From an uncultured Nitrososphaera sp. (GTDB taxonomy: Archaea; Thermoproteota; Nitrososphaeria; Nitrososphaerales; Nitrososphaeraceae): DNA of 6,561 bases. A program made the position numbers and the translations under genes. Positions within the stretch are counted from its first letter, which is position 1. Every line of letters begins with the position of its first letter. The stretch lies in NCBI GenBank assembly GCA_946480575.1, contig CAMLKF010000079.1, positions 1-6,561 of the forward strand, in the 5' to 3' direction. Under the pieces are notes generated by a model that was not told the DNA's origin, made no database searches, and saw nothing but the letters and a program-made list of their open reading frames with translations. This document shows positions 1-5,402 of the stretch, piece after piece.

Positions 1-33
1 TCTACCCCGCTTAATAGCCAAATGTTGTCAGAT

Positions 34-58
34 TATATTGCACATAAAATGCAATATA
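34..58. promoter_or_regulatory. 9-bp perfect inverted repeat overlapping TATA-like elements upstream of the cyclase gene
   Basis: The arm TATATTGCA (34-42) is repeated in inverted form as TGCAATATA (50-58) around a 7-base spacer, CATAAAA. Both the spacer (CATAAAAT) and the right arm (AATATATA) look like archaeal TATA boxes. A box at 43-50 would place the transcript start near 70; a box at 54-60 would place it near 82, directly at the TTG start. The symmetry suits a dimeric repressor competing with TBP, but no regulator is encoded beside it. The AT-rich stem is a poor candidate for a terminator. The repeat is seen directly; its role is inferred. Confidence 0.45.
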
Positions 59-81
59 TATGCGGCAGGTAATCAGCTAGT

Positions 82-786
82 TTGCTTTCTCCTGAAAGAG
101 ACTTGAACGCCATTCAGGCGAGAGTAAGGCAGACCCTTGACAGGGGAGTGCAGATCGACCTATCCACCGAGCCCTGCAAGAAGTTTCTGTGCAGGCACGT
201 GAACTGCAAGATAGGCGTCGTGATACTTTATGTTGACATTGACGGCTCGACGAAAATGAGTAGAGCGCTGCCGCCAGCACAATTTGCGACGATTTTGCAT
301 GTCTTTTCGCAGGAGATGAGCCTGACCATTTCCGAGTGCGGCGGCTACACGCTCAAGTACGTGGGCGACGCAGTTATCGCGCTTTTTCCGGCAGAATACG
401 ACAGGCAGCAGGCATCCAAGAATGCGGTTGACTGTGCAAAGAGCATGCGGGAGATAATCACAAAGTGCATCAATCCCGAGCTGGTTGTCCACGGCATGCC
501 CGGGATAAGGATAAAGATTTCAATTGACTCCGGCGATGTGCAGGTCGTGCTCTACGGCAAGAGCCTTGAACGGTCGCACATTGACATAGTAGGGTCGAGC
601 ATCAGCATGGCAGCAAAAATGATCTCCGTCGCGCATACAGGCCAGATAATAGTGGGTCGCTCGCTTTACGAGAACCTAGCTTCCAGCATGCGGCCTGAAG
701 ATTTTACCAGGCTGGATGTGGACACGTCGCGGTGGTCATATGTCGACGAAAAGAGCGAAAGCTACAGGCTGTACCTGCTGAAATAG
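82..786 (+). CDS. Class III nucleotide cyclase-like protein (adenylate/guanylate cyclase catalytic domain)
   Basis: This 234-residue protein consists almost entirely of one class III cyclase homology domain (about residues 44-200), with no visible membrane segment. The first metal-binding strand reads LYVDIDGST, with D52 as the expected metal ligand. The hairpin KYVGDAVIALF carries K92 and the second metal Asp, D96. The strand ISIDSGDV (147-153) and the segment HIDIVGSSISMAAKM (166-180) follow in family order; D168 sits where cyclases contact the purine. Active members usually have Asn and Arg in the VNxAxR motif; here they are S174 and K179, so activity may be altered or lost. Start: an in-frame TAA at 70-72 bounds the frame, TTG at 82 is the first start codon, and the next ATG lies inside the domain. 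AGGTAATC at 67-74 could act as a ribosome site if it is transcribed. The product may make a cyclic nucleotide or bind nucleotide as a degenerate domain. Confidence 0.85.
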   Translation: MLSPERDLNAIQARVRQTLDRGVQIDLSTEPCKKFLCRHVNCKIGVVILYVDIDGSTKMSRALPPAQFATILHVFSQEMSLTISECGGYTLKYVGDAVIALFPAEYDRQQASKNAVDCAKSMREIITKCINPELVVHGMPGIRIKISIDSGDVQVVLYGKSLERSHIDIVGSSISMAAKMISVAHTGQIIVGRSLYENLASSMRPEDFTRLDVDTSRWSYVDEKSESYRLYLLK

Positions 787-795
787 CAGCGCAGC

Positions 796-804
796 TTTAT
801 TTTA
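796..804 (+). promoter_or_regulatory. TATA-like box for the CBS-domain gene
   Basis: TTTATTTTA is centred about 29 bases upstream of the ATG at 828, and no Shine-Dalgarno sequence lies between them. Archaeal transcription starts about 25 bases past the box centre, so the mRNA probably begins at or next to the ATG and is leaderless. It also suggests that this gene has its own promoter although it lies only 41 bases behind the cyclase gene. Confidence 0.5.
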
Positions 805-827
805 GAAGATACACCCTTTACAGTATT

Positions 828-1277
828 ATGAGCGCAGTAAGTGAGATAATATCGCCTAGATCTATAGTTTCAGTTGACCTAAGCGACAACCCGTCCGCGC
901 TAGACGTGGCAAAACTCATGGTAAGGAGGAGAGTAGGGTCAGTCGTGGCGATCGAGGGCGGCAAGCCTGTCGGGATAATCACAGAAAGAGACATCCTGAA
1001 GAAGGTATCCGGTCAGGACAGGTGCCCGGGCAAGGTCAAGGCCAGAGACCTCATGTCGTCGCCCCTTGTGACTATCAAGGCGATAGACTCCATCGAGACT
1101 GCCGCAGTGACGATGGCAAAGAACAAAGTCAAGAGGGTAGTGGTGCTTGAGGAGGATGGCTCTGCAGTAGGCGTGCTGTCTGCGACCGACATCACGAAGA
1201 GGCTATCGAAAATCCTCACAGACGAGTACAATAGGTATGGATCGCTTAAGGCTATGCTGGAGATGGTCAGGGCCTAG
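828..1277 (+). CDS. CBS-domain pair protein
   Basis: This 149-residue soluble protein is made of two tandem CBS domains (a Bateman module) and nothing else. CBS1 (about residues 8-62) contains VGSVVAIEGGKPVGIITERD, ending in the R54-D55 pair typical of the nucleotide-binding site. CBS2 (about 71-128) contains RVVVLEEDGSAVGVLSATD, ending in T120-D121. The T/S/R-D positions commonly contact the ribose or phosphate of AMP, ATP or S-adenosylmethionine, so it is probably an adenosine-ligand sensor that regulates a partner; the partner is unknown. ATG at 828 is preferred over in-frame starts further upstream (as far as 732) because those lie inside the cyclase gene and the TATA box at 796-804 fits a leaderless ATG. 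The stop TAG (1275-1277) overlaps that of the convergent gene. The cyclase upstream hints at a nucleotide-signalling context, which is inference only. Confidence 0.9.
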   Translation: MSAVSEIISPRSIVSVDLSDNPSALDVAKLMVRRRVGSVVAIEGGKPVGIITERDILKKVSGQDRCPGKVKARDLMSSPLVTIKAIDSIETAAVTMAKNKVKRVVVLEEDGSAVGVLSATDITKRLSKILTDEYNRYGSLKAMLEMVRA

Positions 1278-1690
1278 CCGGCCTTCAGATCCTTCTTTAA
1301 TTTTCTAAATTCTCTTACGCTTGACATCTGAACGTCGTCGCTTCTTGTCACAAGCTTGGACAGTGTCGGGTGGGCTCCTTTGCCCAGCCGTACGACCTCT
1401 TTGTCTTTTCTCAGGAACGACAGAGTAACGCTGTTATCCGACAGCCTGCTGGCTAATTCCGAAGCGGTTTTTAGCTTGTCAAATAGCCCTGTTTCGTCTT
1501 CGGATATTTTAAATGCGGCCGGCTCGAGCAGGTTGACTGCGATGCTTCCATTGTCTGCAGTTATCCGGGCTGCTGGTTTGCCTTCAAAGTCAATTGCGAT
1601 TGTGCCCCTGCTTGCTGACCTCATGGCCTTGCCAAGCCAGTCGCTCAGCTGATCGGTAGGGTCGATGTGCAGGTGCTTGTTGCCCAGCAT
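1274..1690 (-). CDS. Hypothetical protein, second gene of a two-gene operon
   Basis: I do not recognise this 138-residue protein. It has no signal peptide or membrane segment. The N-terminal part has alternating strand-like stretches (GTIAIDFEGKPAARITAD, residues 29-46, and GSIAVNLLEPAAF, 48-60). A charged helical stretch follows (about 64-84), then SVTLSFLRKDKEVVRLG (87-103), and a very basic tail (REFRKLKKDLKAG) that could bind nucleic acid or acidic surfaces. The start is well supported: AGGA, five bases before the ATG, overlaps the TAG stop of the upstream gene, and only 6 bases separate the two genes, so translation is probably coupled. Its own stop shares the palindrome CTAG with the convergent CBS gene. 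The clean frame and spacing argue that it is a real gene. Function unknown. Confidence 0.75.
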   Translation of the reverse strand: MLGNKHLHIDPTDQLSDWLGKAMRSASRGTIAIDFEGKPAARITADNGSIAVNLLEPAAFKISEDETGLFDKLKTASELASRLSDNSVTLSFLRKDKEVVRLGKGAHPTLSKLVTRSDDVQMSSVREFRKLKKDLKAG

Positions 1691-1696
1691 GCATTC

Positions 1697-1993
1697 CTAC
1701 GCCGCCGTCGAGACGCTTGCTGTCCCCTGCATCGATTCTTCGGTTTTGTGAGCCTCCGCTGTGATTACCACCTTGCCATTGATTGTCCACTGGGCGCTAC
1801 CTAATTCCCGGCCGTTTGGGCCCGCCGCCCTTGGAATATCGACGACAAGGTTGTCAAACGTGTATGTCACAGATGCGCCCTTGCCAGTCAGCCTGTCAAA
1901 CAGTTGCCCGATTATCTCTGCCCACTGCGCAGACATTTGCTGCATGTTCTGCTGGTTGCTGCTGGTAGTAGTACCGCCACTATCTTGAGTCAT
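1697..1993 (-). CDS. Hypothetical small protein, first gene of a two-gene operon
   Basis: I do not recognise this protein of about 98 residues. A Gln/Ser/Thr-rich N-terminus (about residues 1-20, TQDSGGTTTSSNQQNMQQM) precedes an amphipathic helix (AQWAEIIGQLFDRLTGKG, 22-39). Strand-like segments follow (SVTYTFDNLVVDIPRAAG, 41-58, and SAQWTINGKVVITAEAHK, 66-83), then a Ser/Thr/Ala-rich tail. There is no membrane segment. The frame stays open upstream to a GTG at 2074 (125 residues) and offers ATGs at 2014 and 2005. I chose ATG 1993 because ATTAAAT on the minus strand (2018-2024) lies 28 bases upstream and no ribosome site precedes any candidate, which fits a leaderless mRNA. The gene ends 6 bases before the next one, so the two products may act together. 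The start is less certain than the gene. Confidence 0.6.
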   Translation of the reverse strand: MTQDSGGTTTSSNQQNMQQMSAQWAEIIGQLFDRLTGKGASVTYTFDNLVVDIPRAAGPNGRELGSAQWTINGKVVITAEAHKTEESMQGTASVSTAA

Positions 1994-2017
1994 TGCATAC
2001 TTCATCGGGTACATTGC

Positions 2018-2024
2018 ATTTAAT
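2018..2024 (-). promoter_or_regulatory. TATA-like box for the hypothetical two-gene operon
   Basis: The minus strand reads ATTAAAT, centred 28 bases before the ATG at 1993. This spacing predicts a transcript starting at that ATG and supports the short start over the longer in-frame alternatives. Confidence 0.4.
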
Positions 2025-2180
2025 GGGATGCTCAGATTTCTCTGGCAAATGGTTGTTCCGGATACTGATGTCACTTAGCAGTCGCTATGCTTCTGCAGCA
2101 GATGTTGGTTCGGCGCGCGTGCCTTCTGCCATTATTTCCTGTTGGGCAACGGAGGATTTTGTGTCTCTGGAAATAGCCGT
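2025..2180. other. Region without a convincing gene
   Basis: No credible protein or RNA gene is visible here. A minus-strand frame closes at 2085-2087 and contains a 15-codon stretch beginning ATG at 2132 with an AGGA five bases upstream, but it is too short to support. The stretch separates the promoter of the minus-strand hypothetical operon from the plus-strand gene remnants that follow, and may itself be decayed sequence. Confidence 0.4.
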
Positions 2181-2324
2181 GTGAGCATTGCAGTTGTGTT
2201 TGTCCTGATCTAGTCAGCCATTTCCTTTTCCTCGTTCAGGTTCTGGGTCATTCCTTTTGACGCAGGCATCGGCAACTACCTGATTCCATACATGATAAGT
2301 TACAAGGACATGGCATGTCAATAA
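2181..2324 (+). pseudogene. Remnant resembling heme-copper oxidase subunit I (CoxA-like)
   Basis: One frame encodes a hydrophobic stretch (VSIAVVFVLI, 2181-2210), an in-frame TAG (2211-2213), and then a segment ending in IPFDAGIGNYLIPYMISYKD before a TAA at 2322-2324. The core GIGNYLIPYMISYKDMA matches the well-known subunit I pattern in which a Gly-x-Gly-Asn-Tyr, then Pro-x-Met-Ile, then Asp-Met-Ala lead into a Pro-Arg-x-Asn motif; here the reading ends just after DMA. In the intact protein this segment lies near the second or third transmembrane helix and none of the metal-ligand histidines is present. Fewer than 50 codons remain of a gene normally exceeding 450, so this is a fragment left by deletion or recombination. 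The assignment rests on one motif from memory; a different membrane protein is possible. Confidence 0.5.
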
Positions 2325-2332
2325 ACAGCTAG

Positions 2333-3143
2333 GAATATGAGCCGAAGCTTCTTCTGGTTGTAGTCGACGTCCAGGATTGCACCACTGCAATGACCTTTGA
2401 TAGCTACCCAAAAGAAAATGGAGAGCATTATTCCGAGTACGGCACAGATCATGCCGCCAAGGTGATAGAGTACGACGGCGTCACTATGAACCATGTGTTG
2501 GCAAGCATGTCCACGCACCACAGGTACGAATACACGCATGAAGAGGTTGAAAGGGAGACGAGGTACTTTTGGGATGGCGCTTACCTTAGCAACACGCCGC
2601 TCTGGGAAGTCCTGCAGTACCACAAGGACTACTGGCACAAAGTCCACGGACCCGACAGAGATGCTCCCGACCTTGAAGTGTGTACATAGTGAACCTTTAT
2701 CCTGCAATAGAAAAGAAGCTTCCGCAGGATCCTGACTTGATACTTGGCAGGGACATAGATATCAAGTTCTAAGACCGGACAAAGTACGACCTCAAGATTG
2801 CAGAAATGACCACAGACTATATCGACATTATCAAGGAATTGCGCGACATTGCTCAGGACAGAGAACTGCCGAAACAGGCCAGAGAAATCCTGTCAAAAAA
2901 CATCAAAGATATCTTGGACAAGGATGCAAAAAGCAAAAAAGCGCAATGACGACCCAAGAAAAAGGCGCCAGCTATTGGAAGGGCAGTCTTACCGTAACAA
3001 AGGCAGTCAACGTACAGCGCGAAGACGACAGGGACGCCATATTCAGCAAGGCATTTGACTTTTCACGAATAACTATAGACGACCTACTGCAGAAAGGATA
3101 CGACTCAGGCGAGGACGCATACGACAAAGCGGCGAAAAGGTAA
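2333..3143 (+). pseudogene. Broken patatin-like phospholipase (C-terminal half, multiple lesions)
   Basis: Three consecutive reading segments together reproduce the C-terminal half of a patatin-family acyl hydrolase. Segment 1 (2333-2689) follows an in-frame TAG at 2330 and includes KLLLVVVDVQDCTT, HVLASMS and YFWDGAYLSNTPL; the Asp of DGA (2573-2581) is the catalytic-dyad Asp. Dropping one TG from the GTGTGT at 2678-2683 would join it to segment 2, which begins YIVNLYPAIEKKLPQDPD, as in the family. Segment 2 is broken by TAA at 2770-2772, then continues DRTKYDLKIAEMTTDYIDII to TGA at 2947-2949. Segment 3 (2946-3143) lies in a third frame after A-rich runs and gives VQREDDRDAIFSKAFDFS and TIDDLLQKG, resembling the usual tail. 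The N-terminal half with the glycine-rich oxyanion loop and the GxSxG nucleophile is absent. The 65-codon frame at 2946 has an ATG overlapping the TGA, but I read it as the gene's tail rather than a separate gene. Confidence 0.75.
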
Positions 3144-3205
3144 AAACCGGCCGCAGAGCATCGACCAAGATTCAAGTGATCGGGTTAAAGTTTACGACCG
3201 ATAAT

Positions 3206-3213
3206 CTTAAAAC
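3206..3213 (+). promoter_or_regulatory. Probable TATA-like box for the PurD-like gene
   Basis: CTTAAAAC lies about 40 bases upstream of the GTG start in an AT-rich stretch. It would give a transcript start near 3235 and a leader of about 10-15 bases without a clear Shine-Dalgarno sequence. Other AT-rich words nearby (GATATCTGAATATT, 3218-3231) make the exact box uncertain. Confidence 0.3.
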
Positions 3214-3249
3214 TTTTGATATCTGAATATTCTATCGGAAACAATTAAT

Positions 3250-4521
3250 GTGAAATTCGTCTTTGTAACGCTAGAGGCTCTAAGTATAGATCTTGCGTAC
3301 GCCATACGCCAAGAAGGCAACGAAGTGAAATTCTTCATTCAGAGTGCGACAGAAAAGGACGTTGGTGATGGTTTTGTGGAAAAAATTGATTCGTGGGAAG
3401 ACCAAGTAGACTGGGCCGACGTCATTGTTTTTGATGACATCGGGTTTGGCAGGACTGCTGACAAGTTGAGAGCAGAGGGCAGGAAGGTGATAGGCGGCAG
3501 CGCGTACACCGACAGGCTTGAAAATGAAAGGGAATTTGGCCACCAAGAGCTTGGAAAAGCTGGCGTCTCAGTCCTTCCAAGCTGGAACTTTTCGGATTTT
3601 GAGGAGGCAATCAAATTCGTTCAGAACAATCCGGGAAGGTACGTGGTAAAGCCAAGCGGCAAGGCGCAGAATGAAAAAGAGCTGCTGTTCGTGGGTCAGG
3701 AAGCTGACGGCAACGACGTGATCAATGTTCTAGCGCATTACAAAAAGAACTGGTCGAACAAGATAAAGATATTCCAGATACAAAAGTACTCGGCAGGGGT
3801 TGAGGTTGCTGTAGGAGCATTCTTTAATGGAAATGAGTTCATCCAGCCTGTAAACATAAACTTTGAGCACAAGAGGCTGTTCCCGGGCGAAATTGGCCCC
3901 AGCACGGGCGAGATGGGAACTCTCATGCGATGGTCTGAGCGGAGCAGGATCTTTGAGCTTACCCTTGAAAAAATGAAGCAGAGCCTTGCCGCTGCCAATT
4001 ACGTGGGCTATATTGATGTCAACTGCATAGCCAACGGGACTGGGATACACCCACTCGAGTTCACGTCACGCTTTGGCTATCCGACAATATCTATTCAGAT
4101 GGAAGGAATCACGAGCAAGCTGGGCCAGTTCTTTTATTCCCTTGCTAGCAGCGAAAACATCAGGCTTGAAACAAAGAAGGGCTTCCAAGTTGGAGTGGTT
4201 ATTGCGGTTCCGCCGTTCCCCTTCAACGACGACAGAACGTTCAGGAAATTCTCAGAAGACGCAGCAATCCTCTTCAATAACCAGCACCTTGACGGAGTGC
4301 ACCTTGGAGAGGTCAAGCGCGACGGGAGCGACTGGCGAATTGCAGGAAGGTCGGGCTATTCGCTAGTGGTTACCGGCTCTGGGGATACTACCGAAGAAGC
4401 CAGAAACAAGGCATACAAGAGGGTGAAAAACATCATGATACCAAACATGTTTTACAGGACGGACATTGGCAGCAGGTGGATCGAGGATAGCGACCTCCTG
4501 CTTTCCTACGGCTATATGTAA
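3250..4521 (+). CDS. PurD-like ATP-grasp protein (phosphoribosylamine-glycine ligase family)
   Basis: This 423-residue protein is collinear with, and the same length as, glycinamide ribonucleotide synthetase (PurD), which joins glycine to phosphoribosylamine in purine synthesis. The N-terminal domain (1-105) begins MKFVFVTLEALSIDLAYAIR. The ATP-grasp region has VVKPSGK with K134, then FEHKRLFPGEIGPSTGEMG (205-223), which parallels PurD's DHKR...GPNTGGMG, and HPLEFTSRFGYPT (267-279), which parallels its EFNxRFGDPE. The C-terminal domain ends with FYRTDIG (401-407), as in PurD. Differences are clear: the glycine-rich ATP loop after K134 is not recognisable, D is E206 in EHKR, and the metal-binding Asn after E270 is Thr. 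It may therefore be a paralogue using another substrate rather than the housekeeping enzyme. GTG at 3250 is the first good start; an ATG two bases earlier is out of frame and followed at once by TGA. No purine genes adjoin it. Confidence 0.75.
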   Translation: MKFVFVTLEALSIDLAYAIRQEGNEVKFFIQSATEKDVGDGFVEKIDSWEDQVDWADVIVFDDIGFGRTADKLRAEGRKVIGGSAYTDRLENEREFGHQELGKAGVSVLPSWNFSDFEEAIKFVQNNPGRYVVKPSGKAQNEKELLFVGQEADGNDVINVLAHYKKNWSNKIKIFQIQKYSAGVEVAVGAFFNGNEFIQPVNINFEHKRLFPGEIGPSTGEMGTLMRWSERSRIFELTLEKMKQSLAAANYVGYIDVNCIANGTGIHPLEFTSRFGYPTISIQMEGITSKLGQFFYSLASSENIRLETKKGFQVGVVIAVPPFPFNDDRTFRKFSEDAAILFNNQHLDGVHLGEVKRDGSDWRIAGRSGYSLVVTGSGDTTEEARNKAYKRVKNIMIPNMFYRTDIGSRWIEDSDLLLSYGYM

Positions 4522-4524
4522 AAA
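4520..4524 (-). terminator. T-run terminator for the CAT-anticodon tRNA
   Basis: The minus strand reads TTTTT seven bases after the tRNA discriminator base, a typical archaeal termination signal. The run overlaps the TAA stop of the convergent PurD-like gene. Confidence 0.45.
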
Positions 4525-4530
4525 TCAAAG

Positions 4531-4605
4531 TGGGCCCAAAGGGATTCGAACCCTTGGCCGACCGGTTATGAGCCGGTCGCTCTAACCAGGCTGAGCTATG
4601 GGCCC
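4531..4605 (-). tRNA. tRNA with anticodon CAT (probably tRNA-Ile2, otherwise elongator tRNA-Met)
   Basis: A complete 75-nt cloverleaf without intron or encoded CCA. The acceptor stem is GGGCCCA/TGGGCCC with discriminator A at 4531. The D arm is GCTC/GAGC, the anticodon stem ACCGG/CCGGT encloses the loop CTCATAA (anticodon CAT), and the T arm is AAGGG-TTCGAAT-CCCTT. The G1-C72 pair rules out the usual archaeal initiator tRNA, which begins A-U. The GGGCCC acceptor leans towards tRNA-Ile2, whose C34 is changed to agmatidine by TiaS so that it reads AUA; elongator Met cannot be excluded by eye. It lies 9 bases from the convergent PurD-like gene and has its own upstream TATA box. Confidence 0.93.
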
Positions 4606-4633
4606 GAGTAAAAAATCGTAAAGGCAGAGTATG

Positions 4634-4640
4634 TATAAAG
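4634..4640 (-). promoter_or_regulatory. TATA box for the CAT-anticodon tRNA
   Basis: The minus strand reads CTTTATA, 29-35 bases before the tRNA 5' end. It sits in the 45-base gap between the stop of the upstream TenA-like gene and the tRNA, which indicates independent transcription although both genes are on the same strand. Confidence 0.6.
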
Positions 4641-4650
4641 GTTTGGAGAA

Positions 4651-5325
4651 TTAGCAGTGCATCCCGCTGCCGACGTACTTTTCCTGGACAGAGTCGAGCA
4701 GCATGTTCTGTGCCTTCAGCGATTCAACTGCTGCATTGAATGCCGTCTGCCGCCTTTTCTCAGGGATTTTCTGCAATATCTCTCTCCACATCTGCGCGTG
4801 CCTCACGTCAGCCTCTTCGTGAATTTCAAAGTATTTCGTCGCGTCTTCGCTATCCATACCGTAGAACTTTTTCAGCCCATCGATTTTCGATCTGCTTATT
4901 TTTGGCAGTTCGGCTTCGTAGGCGTACATTGCGGCCACCGCCTCTTCAAAAGAAGATCCCATGAGCTTTTGTAAGAGCGCCATAGCCTCGTTTATCTTCT
5001 CTGCGCCTTCATGACCTGCAAGGTCGTCCCTTGAAACACCCAGCGCGGTTGCAAACCTAACCCACGGCTCAATGTGCTCGGCTTCCTCTCGGGCGTTATT
5101 AGCGATATCGACCTTTAACGCTGGATCTGCCGCCGCTGAGGCTATGCTTTCCACAAAGCCCGGCACCGCCTTGACCAGCTGGAAATACTCCTTCGAATAC
5201 CCCTGCAGGTGATCGACCGTCAGCTTGCCCTCTGACCACATCTGGTAGAACGCGTGTTTGAGCAGGCTCCGCTTTTCAACTTCAGAATCGATCGTTTGAA
5301 CAATATTTTCCATGGGTAACATCAT
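4651..5325 (-). CDS. TenA/PqqC/CADD-like diiron helical-bundle protein
   Basis: This 224-residue, all-helical soluble protein belongs to the heme-oxygenase-like fold that includes TenA, PqqC and the chlamydial CADD oxygenase. Family hallmarks are HAFYQMWSEGKLTVDHLQGY (24-43) followed by SKEYFQLVKAVPGF. Likely iron ligands are E80/E81 and H84 (AREEAEHIEPW), E137 (YAYEAELP), and H169, D173 and H176 (EIHEEADVRH). The H-x3-D-x2-H spacing and the 32-residue gap from E137 match the CADD-type diiron site and differ from TenA thiaminases, whose active site uses a cysteine. CADD-like enzymes are linked to p-aminobenzoate formation for folate-type cofactors; archaeal substrates are unknown to me. GAGG at 5331-5334 lies five bases before the ATG at 5325; ATGs at 5322 and 5313 are alternatives. 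The gene is divergent from tRNA-Glu, 77 bases away. Confidence 0.82.
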   Translation of the reverse strand: MMLPMENIVQTIDSEVEKRSLLKHAFYQMWSEGKLTVDHLQGYSKEYFQLVKAVPGFVESIASAAADPALKVDIANNAREEAEHIEPWVRFATALGVSRDDLAGHEGAEKINEAMALLQKLMGSSFEEAVAAMYAYEAELPKISRSKIDGLKKFYGMDSEDATKYFEIHEEADVRHAQMWREILQKIPEKRRQTAFNAAVESLKAQNMLLDSVQEKYVGSGMHC

Positions 5326-5330
5326 TTCTC

Positions 5331-5334
5331 CCTC
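5331..5334 (-). promoter_or_regulatory. Shine-Dalgarno site of the TenA-like gene
   Basis: GAGG on the minus strand, within GAGGGAG, is five bases before the first of two adjacent ATG codons. It favours the 224-residue start, or the adjacent ATG, over the internal MENIV start. Confidence 0.5.
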
Positions 5335-5368
5335 ATAGAAAAACCTTATGAAAAATGAGCAAGAAAGG

Positions 5369-5376
5369 ATTTTATG
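5369..5376 (+). promoter_or_regulatory. TATA box for tRNA-Glu
   Basis: ATTTTATG lies 27-34 bases before the tRNA 5' end and is preceded by the purine-rich AAGAAAGG, which could serve as the TFB-recognition element. It sits in the short divergent region shared with the TenA-like gene. Confidence 0.55.
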
Positions 5377-5402
5377 TGAAGGTTCTTACAAATTCTAGAA
5401 GT

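Noticed and set aside
160..492. Minus-strand open frame inside the cyclase gene
   Set aside because: It is a shadow of the plus-strand gene, whose catalytic motifs are unambiguous.
2085..2132. 15-residue minus-strand peptide with AGGA before its ATG, a possible leader peptide of the hypothetical operon
   Set aside because: It is too short to support, has no promoter-like box at a suitable distance, and lies upstream of the box assigned to the operon.
2390..2689. Intact 99-residue gene starting at ATG 2390
   Set aside because: The family similarity continues upstream of this ATG in the same frame (KLLLVVVDVQDCTT) and downstream in another frame, so the ATG is internal and the stop results from a frame change.
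2318..2707. Minus-strand open frame of 129 codons with a hydrophobic stretch
   Set aside because: It is antisense to the patatin segment, which has clear family motifs; no family features are visible in the minus-strand translation.
2946..3143. Separate 65-residue gene whose ATG overlaps the preceding TGA
   Set aside because: Its sequence continues the patatin C-terminal tail (REDDRDAIFSKAFDFS, TIDDLLQKG), so it is better read as the third segment of the same broken gene than as an independent coupled gene.
5367..5377. The tRNA-Glu TATA box read on the other strand (ACATAAAATCC) as a shared divergent promoter for the TenA-like gene
   Set aside because: The distance to the TenA-like start is possible, but no recognition element can be confirmed in that orientation and other AT-rich words lie closer.
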